NCBI GenBank assembly: GCA_021464415.1 | Contig: CM038470.1 | Location: forward strand, 35,210,099-35,274,098 | Source of the DNA: Lonicera japonica | Lineage: Eukaryota; Streptophyta; Magnoliopsida; Dipsacales; Caprifoliaceae | Direction: 5' to 3' | Length of the DNA: 64,000 nucleotides | Shown here: positions 11,096 through 23,599 of the stretch, piece by piece | How the letters are laid out: every line of letters begins with the position of its first letter | How positions within the stretch are numbered: the first letter of the stretch is position 1 | Program-made: the position numbers and the translations under genes | The notes under the pieces: model-generated | What the model saw: the letters and a program-made list of their open reading frames with translations, nothing else | What the model was told of the DNA's origin: nothing | The model's database searches: none

Positions 11096-11501
11096 GGCCA
11101 TCTCCAATGGTGTTTTCTATTTTTGCATTTCTATCCTATGTGTCATTATTATTTTATAATATTTTTATATCTTTTGGCAATATATTTATATTGGTGTAGA
11201 AGGATAGAAAATATGGTTTCTAATGGTGATTTTTATTGTTCAATTTTTTTCTTACTTTGTCCCCTATTTAATGAAGAGAGAGAATTAGTGGGTGTACAAC
11301 AATCAATGAAAATTTGCCATGTCACATAGAGAATTTCTATCACCATTTCTACATGTAGAAATGGTGATAGAAATTCCCAATCCCAATAGACTTCCACCTA
11401 GGATAGAAATAGAGATAAAAATGCCTATTGGAGAAGATTTTTTCTATTATTCATTTATATCATAGAAATTTGCTTGAGTAGAAACACCATTGGAGATGGC
11501 C
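11096..11501. mobile_element. Tourist-like MITE, target duplication TAA
   Basis: 406 bp. The termini GGCCATCTCCAATGGTGTTT and the inverted AAACACCATTGGAGATGGCC match almost perfectly. TAA flanks both sides (11093-11095 and 11502-11504). The interior contains a perfect 46-bp palindrome. It is nested in the longer inverted-repeat element 10852-11612. Confidence 0.8.
11331..11376. repeat. Perfect 46-bp palindrome without spacer
   Basis: From GAATTTCTATCACC to GGTGATAGAAATTC, centred on ACATGT (11351-11356), every base is matched in the opposite arm. It lies off-centre inside the MITE at 11096-11501. A spacerless palindrome of this length would form a cruciform or a long RNA hairpin. Confidence 0.9.
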
Positions 11502-11734
11502 TAAGGTAACCACCCTACAAAAAATTCTCATATCTCTCATTTGGGTGTACTTGATTATTATTTATTATTATCATTATTATAGGTAATAATTATTCAAAAT
11601 TGTTAACCTTACAATAACTAATAAAAATAAGCGGAAATAATTATAAGTGAAAATAGCATTTTCCTTTTTTATAATAACTATATAGAAAATCTCATTAATG
11701 ACGTAATAAAAATGTAAAACTGCAATTCAATTTG

Positions 11735-12014
11735 CACGTGGTCTCGATTCTGTAAAGACTGAAAGATCAGTGGACGCGCACGTGCAAACACTGTACATTC
11801 CACGCAAAAAAACCCTAATGGCACACTTCGTAATTTCCTGTAAAACCAGGCCCATTTTGTTAGACCCCATTTCTCTCTCTTATTCTTTTTCAACTACTTT
11901 CCAACTCTACCTTCTTTTCACGAAACGCTCCATCAGACGTCAGTCCACCTTCCACGTGGCAGCATCTGCTTCGTCTGTTCCACCTATAAATAACCCTTCC
12001 ATTTTTATTTTAAC
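11735..12014 (+). promoter_or_regulatory. MIR168 promoter: three CACGTG G-boxes and TATA box
   Basis: CACGTG occurs at 11735-11740, 11779-11784 and 11953-11958, the last as CCACGTGGC, a typical ABA-response-type G-box. GACGTC is at 11936-11941. The TATA box TATAAATA is at 11985-11992, so transcription should start near 12015-12025, about 220 bp before the hairpin. CACGTG-type elements are described for plant MIR168 promoters in connection with stress and ABA response; control of this copy is inferred. Confidence 0.7.
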
Positions 12015-12246
12015 TCCTCTACCTAGCTCACACAGATAGGGTTCTCCTATTTTAGGTGTACATAGATGGTGTTTTTCATTCTATTATTCGTTCCATTCTG
12101 TGTATATATGCTAGATTGTGAGATTGTGTATATATATAGATACACTTAAATTATGTGTATATATAGATATACAATTGATAGATGGATGTGGAGGGATGTG
12201 GAGGTGTTGAAGATTGAGGATATTTTTTGTTACGGCGGTCTCTAAT

Positions 12247-12267
12247 TCGCTTGGTGCAGGTCGGGAA
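12247..12267 (+). ncRNA. miR168-5p: Mature miR168 (5p)
   Basis: 21 nt starting TCGCTTGGTGCAGG, the invariant angiosperm miR168 sequence, with 5' U as usual for AGO1 loading. Target: AGO1 mRNA. Confidence 0.95.
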
Positions 12268-12667
12268 TGGATTCTCCGGCGAGGTCTTTTTTTTTTTTTT
12301 TTTTTTCTAATAAATCTATATATATGTATAATATACACGAGAGGGGACCGTTCCGTATGTGATTTTTTTTTGTATATATGTTAATATATGTATGTATGAA
12401 TGTTAGTAAGTATACAGCAGAAATGTTAAACACGCAAACAGATTACAAAAAGTTAATCCGTAAACACAATTGACGCTGTCTCGAATAAATTGATGGAATT
12501 AACAGTGAATCCTATGTTGAGAGTGACAAATGTTTTTGTCGATCCACATTAGGAAATTGCTGTTTATGGATTAATTTTCCGTGTGTTCAGCATTTCTCTA
12601 TGCAGAGATTTATAGGAGTGAGTATATATATGTATAGGTGTTAGATTTGGTTGAGGGTGAATACAGT

Positions 12668-12688
12668 CCCGCCTTGCATCAACTGAAT
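12668..12688 (+). ncRNA. miR168-3p: miR168 star (3p)
   Basis: 21 nt starting CCCGCCTTGCATCAAC, identical to the conserved miR168-3p. Its 3' end overhangs the paired 5' end of miR168 by 2 nt, as in a normal Dicer duplex. Confidence 0.92.
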
Positions 12689-13862
12689 CGGAGACCGAAG
12701 TGAATGCTCAGTCGGCGGCCGGTGTGAAATTGTGCTGATTTGTTCATGCTAGATACCTTTTCCCATTCGTAGAGATTTAATTTTGGATCTGGATACTTGG
12801 GTTTTTTTTTTCTAAAATTCTTTAGTTTTTCGTGCACTTTGTTAATCATGTCTTGTTCTAATAGATTTTGATTGTAATTTTGGTATTTTATTCGTTTTGT
12901 TTCTGCAGAGTGTGAACATAGATCTGTAGAGTTGAAATTAAACCTTCTCTGTTCTCTTTTTTCCCCTCTTTTCTTTTTTATAAATATTGTGACCATACTG
13001 ATTTTGCTCTTTTCTGTTTGAAGTTTGGTTCTTTTAGTATAAGATTGTATTTATCTTAAATACAGTTGTTAAATAATAGTTTTGAAGATTTGCTGATGTC
13101 GGGATTGTGCTTGATTCATTGAAGTGGGATCAATTGGATACAATTTTGATTGAAATCATGGGTTGTTGTGGTAAACTTATGTTAAATTGAGATCAGTTGT
13201 TAAAGATTACTAGGTTTCTTTTAAGATTTAACTAATCTTTTCGTTGATACATTCACTTGAAAAGTATACTTAACATTGCTTATTTTGGTAGTTTCATGAA
13301 AAAGTAAGTTGCATTAGGAAGTAGCCTTTTTAACATATGGATAACCAGCTGGGTACTTTGGCAAGATTTGGAGATATACATGACTTGCAAATTTTGTTGG
13401 TAGATACTAGAATAGGTCATAAAGGCACATATATAATATTGGTTTAAATCACTAGTGTTATGCCATATCCTTTTAAGTTCCGCACTTATGCTGCATGATA
13501 CCAAAGTGTTTTGTAACATAGTGTATAAGAATTCACCAAGTAGCGACACGAATATATACTTCCAAAGCGCTTGTTGCAAGTCAATTAAGGCATGTGGCAT
13601 AGTTTGAAAGTCAATATATTGTGTGCTCCTTGCAATCTCTGCGTCGAAAATTTTTGGTACTTCTATCTATGCATCTCTAGTACAGTTGTTGGATTTTTGT
13701 GGTCGCGAACCTGAATTTTTCAACTTATGCTCTTATCCAAACTATGTTCAGTGACAAATGATGTATTGTTCTGTTAGTGTTCTTATCTTCTCATTTCCTT
13801 TTTGTTTCCTAATCAAATTGTGTAGTATTTTTAGTCTTTAATCACTCTCAGACCTTTATCTA

Positions 13863-14015
13863 TCTAAGAGATCACTTCAATTTTTGTTGATATCTATATA
13901 GTATATATCTCTATCTAAGAGATCACTTCAATTTTTGTTGATCTCTATATAGTATATATCTCTATCTAAGAGTTCACTTCGATTTTTGTTGAAGTTATTT
14001 TTCAGCAAGGAATTC
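13863..14015. repeat. Tandem repeat, 51-bp unit, about 2.6 copies
   Basis: TCTAAGAGATCACTTCAATT starts at 13863 and 13914, and a variant starts at 13965, exactly 51 bp apart. Only single-base differences separate the copies, so the duplication is recent. Confidence 0.85.
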
Positions 14016-15224
14016 ACTTTCTAAACTCATTGATCTTGGACAGAAACAGTGCCCTTTGGTAACATTAGCAAATGCGGTTGGATAATGCTGATGTAAATAT
14101 GCTATGCATGTAATAAATGCAACCTTGAGGTTGAGAGACAACATCGCGTATTGCCGTTACGCACTACATTGACCAGTCAGAGGCAGTAATAGGGTGCCTA
14201 GGGGTATGTACCTCCGAATTTTCTAGTGAAACAATGTGTATAGCATATAATGACTTCCTATATTATTTTTAAAGGGTTAGCTCTTTTCCAAAGGAAAAAC
14301 AACTGCTACAAGGACTGGATGTTAACTTTGGTTTTACAAAAGCCAGAATTGCTTAGCAATAACTCTTCTCTTTTTGTATAAACTAGAAAAGTTTATAGAA
14401 TTATAGGTAATTTTGGTTGATGACATGTATTATAAAAGACACATTCATGACCATTGGCAATGGAGATATCATTTACAATTTGTTTGAGAACCAATTCTGT
14501 TCCAATTGCAATTCTAAACACAATCATTGTTATTGGAATATGAAATTCGAAGAATTGTACATGTAGAGTTTTTTTATGTAAGAAATTCAATCTTTATATT
14601 TGGTATTTTTAGTTTTGTCATTGTTTTTAGCACTTGCAGAAAAAGAATTCTTCTTACCTTTCTTGTGCTTTTAGGATTGGTGCCTGCTTAGAAATTCCTG
14701 TGTACATCCCTGGAAGTAGTTGTATACTTGTGTGGTGTGTTGTTGTGGACCAGTTCTAGTGTTGTATCGTGGAGAGGGGCAGTTCTACATGTATAAGCAG
14801 TTGTAGTATTTCTTCACTCTGCATATATTCCAGAATTTATAATCTGAAATAACTCATAGCAGTCCATTTCGCCTATTCCCTTTTTTGCATCCATATCACT
14901 ATGTAGCAGAGGCAATAGTCTTTGGTATAGAATTTAGCACAATTCAGACCTACTGAGTTTGTTGAGACAATGACACGGTCCAATCCTAGATGAAATTTTC
15001 TTGTCAATTGAGTCAATATCCACGAAGAGATGAACTGGCACAGTCAAGAGCGTAAGGAAGAAATTGCATGAGAATTTCTTATTTCAAGCCCTAGATAATG
15101 TGGGGAAATACAGAAATTGCTGGCATGGTGGATGGATGGCTTTCCGGCTATCAAGTGTTTGTTGATGTAGGTTATGCAACTTTTTTCTAGATGCATTTCT
15201 CAGTGACTTAAGCGGCTGCTGTTA

Positions 15225-15309
15225 TAGAATCTTCATTTATTCTTCATGTGGGGGTAATTTTAACTATAGAATCTTCATTTATTCTTCGTATGGGGGTAAT
15301 ATAAACTAT
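15225..15309. repeat. Direct duplication of about 41 bp
   Basis: ATAGAATCTTCATTTATTCT followed by TC and TGGGGGTAAT occurs twice in succession, with a few differences. Confidence 0.8.
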
Positions 15310-17855
15310 AATTCTTTTTTCTTTTAAAACCTAATTGGTAATGAAGAGGATTTAATATTGTTTGCAATACCATAACTGTCTTGTTAAATTTTATGGGGAC
15401 CATTACCGTTATTGTTTTGTAGCAAGGAAGCGATAATAAAGGATATTTGATGGATATCAAGTGTTCGTTATTTTGTTAGTTAGGTATTTGTTTATTTATT
15501 AGTTTTTTTGCTGTAGGATATTGGTTTCCTTATTTTAGTAGTAGCATAATAGATTTTGACTTTCTTATTTTACCTAAAGAGTCTACTTGAGGATTTTGTA
15601 ATGTAGGTATGTGTGTTTAGGACATAAGGCAATAATAATTGGATTGATGTACTATAAATAGATTTGTATTCCATTGGGAGTCATCAGTTTTTATCCAGAT
15701 AATTAATGTTGGTTCAATTTCTACAAACTTCAACCTTTTAGCACCAACAATGTGCATGCTCCACTATACTCTTGTTGTTAGGACAATGTCTCAGCTGAAA
15801 TTCATGTCAATGCATTCACCCATGCCAAGTATTTTTGTTCGAACTCTAGTCAAGGACTAGTTGAAATTTATTAAGAAAATGAGCTACATGACTGAAGATA
15901 AAGTTGACAAATTCGATCAGAACTTGCACCATTTTCTTTCCTGCTGTCTGTTTTCAAACTTCCACTCCTTCATTGGATCTGGCTATGTTCATTTATATTA
16001 TTGTAGTAAAGCTAGTTCGCTTTCTTCTCACTTGTTAGTGTTCATAGATTTAGATATATGTTAATCAAAATCTTGAGGTGAGGCAGTGGATAGTAATGTT
16101 AAATTATGTCTTCATAGTGGTACAGTTGTCGTCGTTGTTTGATGTTTTTTGGTAGTAGGTTCAGTTTAATTATGTTATTGGATATCCTAGTGCTTTTTAA
16201 ATTCGCTGATTAACAGTTCTTAATGTCATCATAGAAATGGAAAGAGAAGGGAGAATGGGAATGTGAATGAAGAATAGTGGAGCAAATAAGGTTCATTACT
16301 TTCCAAACGAGAACCTTTTTATTTTTTTGGCTTTTGAAATGCTTTTTATTATGCTTGCAGTTTATGATGCTTCCATGTCTAGATTTGCTTTACTTTTTGA
16401 GTTGCACTCAAGTACGAATTATTACTTGTAGTTTATGTTGCTTTCCTATATACGGGTATGCTTTAGCTCTTTGGACCACAAGATTTAAAATTTAAGCATG
16501 ATTAATTGTGTTAGAATTAATTGAATGTCTAGTCAAAGTTTACTTTTTGGCTAATGTGTAATTGTTGTTCTATCTATTGGCACTTTTATATTTTATCAGC
16601 CAGCAATGCTACACTACTGTGCTGTCTTAGTGTAGAGTGTGGTGGAACACCGTTTAGCACCACAAGAAGAATTCTTCCTGTGCACATATTTGGTAGTCAT
16701 TCTGTGTTTAGTATAAGTACAGAAATACTGCATTTGGTCAGTCTATTTTCAGTCCTCTCCCAAATTGGAGGCCGAAGTAAGTTGCCATGATCGATCAAGG
16801 GTTTGGTGTTCATATTGCAATTCTTAAGAACTCGTCTAGGTGTTGTCATCAAATCTCACTGAGGTTGTATTGACTATCACCCACTGAAGGTTTCTACATC
16901 TTCTACTACGGTCATTTGGTTGGCGTTTTAGCAAAAGAATTGGCATTTTATGCTGCTTTTGATAAAAGGGTTGGAAAACGATTGAAAAAGTTCATGGGAA
17001 GACAGAAAAAGGATGAATGATTTAGTTAGATTTTCTCAATCGTTTTCGTATTCCATGGAAAACCCAAAACGTAGTAGAACATTTCTCCAAATCACTCGTC
17101 CCTTTTTCCAACTTCCTATGAAACTTAGTAGTGTTTCCAATCAGTTTCCAACTTCTTTTTTTATTAGACACGCTAGCTTTTACAAAAGTTCCCTTCTATC
17201 CATTTGAGATTCTCTGTCACTTTCTGGTCAAATATTAATATAATTTACTTAAAACTAATTACCATATCATAATATACTATTAAATATTTATGATACTTTC
17301 ACATGAAAGAAAGTTACTTGTTTATTTGTTAAACAATAGTAATTCTATAAAAAAACAGAAAATTAGGAGGATTCGACGGAATCCTTTTTGGCCTACCCAT
17401 CATTGGATAGGAGAATTGTTATAGGGAATTCTCCTTTCCTAGGAATCTCACATTCCGTTGCAAAACTCCAAAAAACGTTGGAATTTAGATGAATGAGAAT
17501 TTAGGATTCTAGTAAAACTCAAAAGAATGAACCAAACAGACCCTTCATTTTTTTTTATGTTCATTGATATCTTGTAACTCTGCTGACAGCTTGGGTATTT
17601 GGGAATGTGATAAGCAGGTTGACTATTCATGTTTTGTTTTGTTTTTTTTCTTTTTATCGTACGGATGTAAGAGGTCCTACATTTAGATTGGATTTGATAT
17701 CCAATTATTAGAATTTGAACGAACTTTTATTCATTATGTTTTTCAGGTAAAAGCTCAATGTCCTTCCCTTCTTTTTTATAGTGAGGTCCTGTCTAAGGTT
17801 CTTTTTCTCTTTTTCTTCTATTAAAAAAAGGCATTCTTCCAACTTCATGAACATT

Positions 17856-17890
17856 GTTCCTCTCTCTCTCCCTCTCTCTCTCTCTCTATC
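17856..17890. repeat. CT microsatellite
   Basis: Imperfect (CT)n run. Similar pure or near-pure CT runs lie at about 18252-18268 and 19313-19341. Confidence 0.85.
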
Positions 17891-19310
17891 ACAAACACAC
17901 ATCTCTATGTCATTTAGGAAATTACTTTCTTCCTTCCAAGTAGAGAATATTTTCCTTAATACCTAGTAAGTTTGAGACATCTGGTTGACACTGTTTTCTC
18001 TCTTGAAAGCTCAGAACAATAACTATATATCTGTAAGAGCTTTGATTTAGTGTTTGATATTCAAGGCTCAATAAGAGATTGAAGGTGTTGGATTCTTCAT
18101 AATTCAGATTTCAGATCCAATATAAAATTGCCTGCCTTTATTTCTTTTGTTTTTCAGATTTTGTCTCGTTTCGTCAGCTGTCAGGTTTCTTAGATTTGAT
18201 TTTTTTTTTGTGTGATCTTGTTGTTCCTCTCCCCCCTCTGCCTCTTGGTCCTCTCTCTCTCTCTCTCCACGATAACAGTATGGATTTTAGAATACTTAGC
18301 CAAATGAGACTAAAAGTACCAAAGTTAATAGTAGAGGTAAAGTAGTAGCGGAGCCCAAAGCAGGTGGTGAATCCAGGTTGGTTTGAGCCAATATGTTGAG
18401 ATGCACCAAACTTTGCATAGACATTTCTGACTTGGGTCCTGCCTAACATATAGATCAATGCTTCTCTATGTTTTGGCAAAATGCATGTTTACTAGGGTTA
18501 GTAGCAACTACATTATCTTACTATGGGTGACGCTAGAGCCCGTCCTGGACAATTTGTTGATAAAGCTGGTACATGTACACAGATAATGTACATGCTACTG
18601 ATGAACCCTTAGTTTGACTACATCATGTGGCCATCTAGGACAATTTGAACAAGCCAAGGACAGTGCTCATCTTGTACAATTCGGTGAGTGCCACCTTTGA
18701 CTATATCTATGATTCCCTTGCTGCTGATATTGGGGTGCCTATGTTGTAATATTGTCCTCTTAATTTGTCTCGTTTAAAGTCTGATTTTTCTCAGAGGCCA
18801 CCCTTAGTTGGTCCTGAGGGACTTCCCAGTCTTAAAAGTGGAATACACGGCGATCACATGTCTTCTGCTATTGTCCCTCTTTGATTGATATTAGCTTCTT
18901 TCCCCAGCAGCAGCGGTGTGGGGAGTTGTTTGTTGCGTGCCATGTCTAGGAGGTCTTACCGAAGTCCAGATCATGCCAATGGTTCTTCTGTAATTATCTT
19001 CCACCTGCATTCAGGTTCAAGCTCGTCCCTTGCTTCCGCAATCGAATGCTTCACATGAAATTCGTTGCACACCCTCATAACGATGACTGATCCAAAGAAT
19101 ATTCTCTTTTTGTAAGGACAGAGGGGCCTGTTTGTAGGTTAGGGTGGACCTATGTGTTGGCTGCTTAGTAGTGTGTTGGCTTCTTAGCATTGTGTTGGTT
19201 GTATCTTGTTGTGTAGGCTTCGAGTCTTGTTGCTCTCCAAGATAATTATGCCTTTGGCACTTCTGCTTTTGCCACTACTTCATCAGGGTTATCTATTTCT
19301 GACAAATTGA

Positions 19311-19341
<31 letters not shown>

Positions 19342-20336
19342 ATGCAACACAAACATTTTGTTATTTTCTGTTACATATTGAACATGGTCCGCTTATCTGA
19401 TAATAGGTGAACTGATCTGCACATCTTGCCTTTAGATATTCTAATCTGAATGGTAGTGGAGCTTGCTTTTAATTTCTGGCTCTGATTTCGACCCAAAACA
19501 CAGTTGGTTTGTGCTTTTGACCTCCAAAGTTTGCTTCCCGAATTTTAGTCAACAAGGGAAATTAAATGTGTTTTTTTTATTCTTTTTAGTATAAATTCTC
19601 TATAAATTAAACATTAAATATTTCTCACAAAGAAATTATAATGATCATGTAAATTTTTACCAGTGCATCATTTATTGCTGAACGGCTGAAGCAACATGGT
19701 ACAGGATACTCAACCCTCCAAAAGCGAACCATGTTCAAGGCAACACTGTTATGTCCACGGATCAAATTAAGCCATAGGTACTTTTGAAGTTTTGATTATA
19801 TAGATACTTATATTTCATCCACTTTTAGCATTAGTTTCACACTTCTTCATTCAATGCACCTAGAATTTAGTTTTTAGAAATGGGGATTTAGTTTAATAAT
19901 GTTTTCGTTACTTTCTATCATTGTCCCCATTCGACTATGTCAAACTTGTTATATAAATAGTTTTTAGCCACTTTCTCTAAACATCCCTTATGATTTCTAT
20001 ATTATTCTTTAGCAAGTAGATGTTTACTTTCTGATCTCTTTTAAGTTGGACAGCAACATTAGAAGGGAATAATGTTCCATGGAAACACACACCTTTTCTC
20101 ATCATTTGTAAATGATTTATAGTGAGTGTACTCCTAAAGAGCATTAAGCTATCAAATATTTGTTGTTATGCAAAATTTGATTCCGTAGTTCTCATCATCC
20201 TCTGCCGTTCTCTGAGTATTCCCCTTTATGTTTAAAGTTGCTGAGAGAATCCCATGAATTAGAGTTTCTGTGTCAAACAAACTAACTTTTAGTAGGATTG
20301 TGTTTGATTACTTGTAAATGCTGCAGGAGGGATTAG

Positions 20337-20395
20337 ATTGCAAGAATTGGTGTGGTAAATGAAAATTGCAAGAATTGGTGTGGTAAATGAAAGTT
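20337..20395. repeat. Direct duplication of about 29 bp
   Basis: ATTGCAAGAATTGGTGTGGT followed by AAATGAAA occurs twice back to back. Confidence 0.8.
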
Positions 20396-21515
20396 GACAT
20401 CATTATCATTCATCAAAATATCATAAAGTTAGAACTTCCTTCTCTCATCATTCAGAAGTTTCTTTCGACCCTTACTATCCCTAGACCAATACCTTCTTCT
20501 GCATAAATCTCAATCCTCCCAAAAACGAATATGAATTGATAGCATTAAACATCATCACCTAGAATTACACCTTTTCTTCAGCATCTACATCTTCAATACG
20601 CTCCACCTTCTCCCTCTTCAATCATTTTGATGAATTTTTCTGTATTCCATGTATCATATATGTATTATTGTAAGCTAAAGTAAATATAACGTTCGATGCA
20701 TCTAAAAAGTAATGCAGTTCATAGTATTGCATCATTTTCGGTCTGTAACGTATCGTAGAGTATGTATCTATTATGTATTGTACGATATTGACTACTATGC
20801 TAGAATATAATTATATATATCATTCATTCCATTTTCTGTTAGGTGTTCTTTTAAGGTATGTGTACTTGATGAACTGCTGTTGAGTACAATGAGAACTTTT
20901 ATATGCCCATTGTATCATCATTGGCTACATAATATTTCACGTGTCTATGGCACTATCCACATTTTATATAGAATCATAGAAAAATAAACTGTTGAGTACA
21001 CAACAATATTTAAAAAAACATTATGTTCTATAAAACCTTATAAGCAATTCAGTATAGGGAAGTTATCCTATTTAGTGTTCTAGAAAACTATTATTATGTG
21101 ATCATTTTATACACATGGAGGACTATTTGGAAAGATAATAGTACAACTTTTTAAAGCATCACTTGATATGGCAGAAGCCTAACCTCTAGGTAAATAGTAA
21201 GTAAGGGCTACTCTCATAATTATATTAAAAATGGCACTTTATTTTTCTATGATACATGTGAGTATTTCATCAACACTTCGTTTTAATTATAAGAATAATT
21301 CTCAATGTATGTTCGTTGAAAGCATAGAACTTTTTATTTTTTTCGAATGGTCTATTATTCTTTTACTACAATTTTTTGTTTCTTTATTTTCATAGGTGGT
21401 CGCTAGGCTTCACCAACTGTCACTGCCACCACCCAATACTATATTGAGCTCTAATGAGGTCGTTAGAGTTCCCATTTTGTGGGTGGTGACTACCGGCCAA
21501 CGGCGACTATATATA

Positions 21516-21815
21516 TCTATACTATATATAAAAGTACGAATAGCTTCAAGTGTTTTTCCCTTTTTTGTTGATTTTATACAAAAGATTTTAAGATTTACAT
21601 TAAATAAGATAACTCCATATATTTTTATATTAGTATTAATATTCCAAATAAATTCAAATTTTACTCTATTTTGCTAAAGTAATTAAACAAAAATTTTAAA
21701 CTAGATTTACATTAAATAAAATAGTATTATATTTTATATTAGTATTAGTATGCCAAATAAATTTAAACTCTATTTATATTAGTATTTTATTTAGTTAAAA
21801 TAATTAAACAACAAT

Positions 21816-21862
<47 letters not shown>

Positions 21863-22443
21863 TACAAATAACTCAAGTATTTTTTTCTTTTTTTGTGAAG
21901 ATAAATATGCCTTTGATTTTATACAAAAGATTTTTAGATTTAGATTAAATAAAATAGTATAACACCATATATTTTTATATTAGTATTAGTATTCCAAATA
22001 AATTCAAACTCTACTCTATTTTGCTAAAATAATTAAACAAAAATTTTAAACTAGATTTACATTAAATATAATAGTATAAGACTATAAGTGTATAACTCCA
22101 AATATTTTTATTTTAGTATTATTATTCTAGATAAATTTAAACTCTACTTTATTTGGCTAAAATAATTAAACAAATTAGAATTTGTGTTAAATTATATGTT
22201 CTATATAAGATTTGTGTATAACTTCATAGCAAACTTCCCAAAATTAGATCGTATTAAAATTAGAAGGCTTTTAGGTCAGGAAAAAAAAATCAAATAATTT
22301 TTATACTTACTATATTTTGGTTATTTGTTATTATTTTTATTTCATACTAAGTATTTAATTCTTAGTTATATATATTTATTAATAAATTTACTAACATTTG
22401 TCAAACACTAAAACCACGTGCAACGCACGTGCACAAAAACTAG
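21516..22443 (+). mobile_element. Non-autonomous Helitron
   Basis: Starts TCTATACTATATATAAAAG directly after an A. It ends with hairpin CACGTGC-AAC-GCACGTG (22415-22431), a short A-rich spacer and CTAG (22440-22443), followed by host T. The TC start, 3' hairpin, CTRR end and A/T insertion context are the standard Helitron signature. The 928-bp interior is AT-rich, contains several diverged copies of TAGATTTACATTAAATAAAA blocks and a long TA run, and encodes no helicase. Confidence 0.82.
21821..21860. repeat. TA microsatellite
   Basis: Uninterrupted (TA)n of about 40 bp inside the Helitron at 21516-22443. Confidence 0.85.
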
Positions 22444-23278
22444 TATATATAAATATGGGAAAAGAAAAAAAATGAAAAAAATGGAAAAATGATATTTTAG
22501 GTAAATAAAAAAGTATCCTTATTTTGAAATTAAAAAGTAAAATATCTTTCCTTTTGTTGTTTTATTTTTTGAACACTATTAGATTCTTGCTTTTGCAAGG
22601 TTTCCCTCATCGTTTACAAACAAGTCCTTCCTTCCCTTGGAAATTAAGAGTCGACAATTATTTTGCATGGCATTCCAAATTAAAATGTTAGTTTTCTTTT
22701 GAGACATGATCACATAATCAATATCCATCGGACATTGCATTGTAAACACGAAAAGGTAAGAACTCAACGGGGGCCCTTATCGTTCCTGAAATCGTACAAC
22801 AATAGGAAAAGAATTCCGTTCAATTCTTAAGAATTTAAATCCTTACAACGTTTTTCGAGAAACAAATTACGTTGATTGGTTTAGAACAGCTACTCCTCGA
22901 GAGTATCTATCGGTACTTTAAAAACCAGAATAATTATATATTTTCCAAATTTCATGCAAGAAGTTATACAGATATACTATCAATTGCACTCAAATTAGTG
23001 TTTTCCTTTTTGAAAAGTGCAAAAGTTAAATATGAATTCGGAATTGGTGCTTATGCTTGTGGTAGTTTGCAATTCCGAAAAAGTATTAGTCCACCCCATT
23101 ATAAAATCCTCAGGGGCGGGCGGGTTTCAGCCCGTCCCAAAAAAATAAATAAATTTAATAATAAAATTATATGTATGCTGAAGATGTTTAAGGTATAGGA
23201 TTTTTGTGTGAAAAATTAAAGTTTAAGGTTTATTAAAGTAATAAATTAAAATCTTTAGAAAGTAAGTGTGGGTTGAAA
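22444..23278. other. AT-rich sequence leading into a hAT remnant
   Basis: No gene. The GC-rich GGGGCGGGCGGGTTTCAGCC near 23114 probably belongs to the hAT remnant that follows. Confidence 0.4.
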
Positions 23279-23599
23279 ATGTTTGCTGAAGACATTGATT
23301 TGGATTTACTCATAAATGATTTTGATTCACGAAAGGATCGTAGGGTTCAACTTCATTAGTTTATATAATGTATTTTTTTTTGTGTTACATGTAATTATGA
23401 TATGCTATTATATTAGTGTTTAATATTTGCATTTTTTTCATTCAAATAAGTACTTATTTTTTATTATTTTTAAGTCAATATTTGGTAAATACTTTAAAAT
23501 AACTTTCAAAAATTTTTTTTGGGGCTACCACCCCCAAACCTCCGCATATTTCTTTTTAATCTAGCCCGCCTTATGAAGAAATCCTGGCTACGCCACTGA
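23279..23599 (+). pseudogene. hAT transposase C-terminal remnant and terminal inverted repeat
   Basis: A short frame at about 23289-23359 reads EDIDLDLLINDF followed by RKDRRVQL. This resembles the extreme C-terminus of plant hAT transposases of the zinc-finger/dimerisation-domain type, where a D-rich helix precedes a K/R-R-x-x-L tail. About 230 bp downstream the sequence ends AAATCCTGGCTACGCCACTG (23580-23599). Its complement CAGTGGCGTAGCCAGGATTT is a common terminal inverted repeat of such hAT elements. The rest of the transposase is missing, so the element is a 3' relic. Confidence 0.5.

Larger units (their letters stand above)
10852..11612. mobile_element. Non-autonomous element with arms of about 110 bp, host of a nested MITE
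   Basis: The left arm (about 10852-10965, TGTAAGGTCAACAATTT to TTTGGTAGGGTG) is inverted on the right (about 11510-11612, CACCCTACAAAAAATTCTC to TTGTTAACCTTACA) with high similarity. Long terminal inverted repeats and no coding sequence suggest a MULE-like or fold-back element. The 406-bp MITE at 11096-11501 is inserted inside. The target duplication of the outer element is not clear. Confidence 0.6.
12236..12697 (+). ncRNA. MIR168: MIR168 precursor hairpin with an unusually long loop
   Basis: The mature miR168 (12247-12267) and its star strand (12668-12688) are both exact to the conserved plant sequences and pair with each other. The pairing gives the 2-nt 3' overhang expected of DCL1 cutting. 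The stem continues outward with CGGTCTC (12236-12242) paired to GAGACCG (12691-12697). miR168 guides cleavage of ARGONAUTE1 mRNA and so tunes the whole silencing system. The oddity is the loop of 400 nt (12268-12667), with a run of about 24 T and TA-rich sequence, where most annotated plant MIR168 precursors are near 100-150 nt in all. The loop may hold an insertion or an intron. A TATA box and G-boxes lie upstream. Confidence 0.93.
12698..21390. other. Long low-repeat region downstream of MIR168 without a supported gene
   Basis: About 8.7 kb of mostly unique-looking, T-rich sequence. It could contain the rest of the MIR168 primary transcript or its introns. All open frames are short, and none resembles a known domain. 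Blocks at about 18520-19080 and 19665-19775 read slightly more like old coding sequence, but stops and lack of recognisable motifs prevent a call. Small tandem repeats and CT microsatellites are listed separately. A decayed MITE may lie near 17340-17545, where the sequence ends ATGAACCAAACAGACCC. Confidence 0.4.

Noticed and set aside
11770..12039. 89-codon open frame upstream of MIR168
   Set aside because: It spans the G-boxes and TATA box and has no recognisable domain; it is promoter sequence.
18520..19780. Possible old coding exons downstream of MIR168
   Set aside because: Some stretches have coding-like composition, but stops are frequent and no family motif could be recognised.
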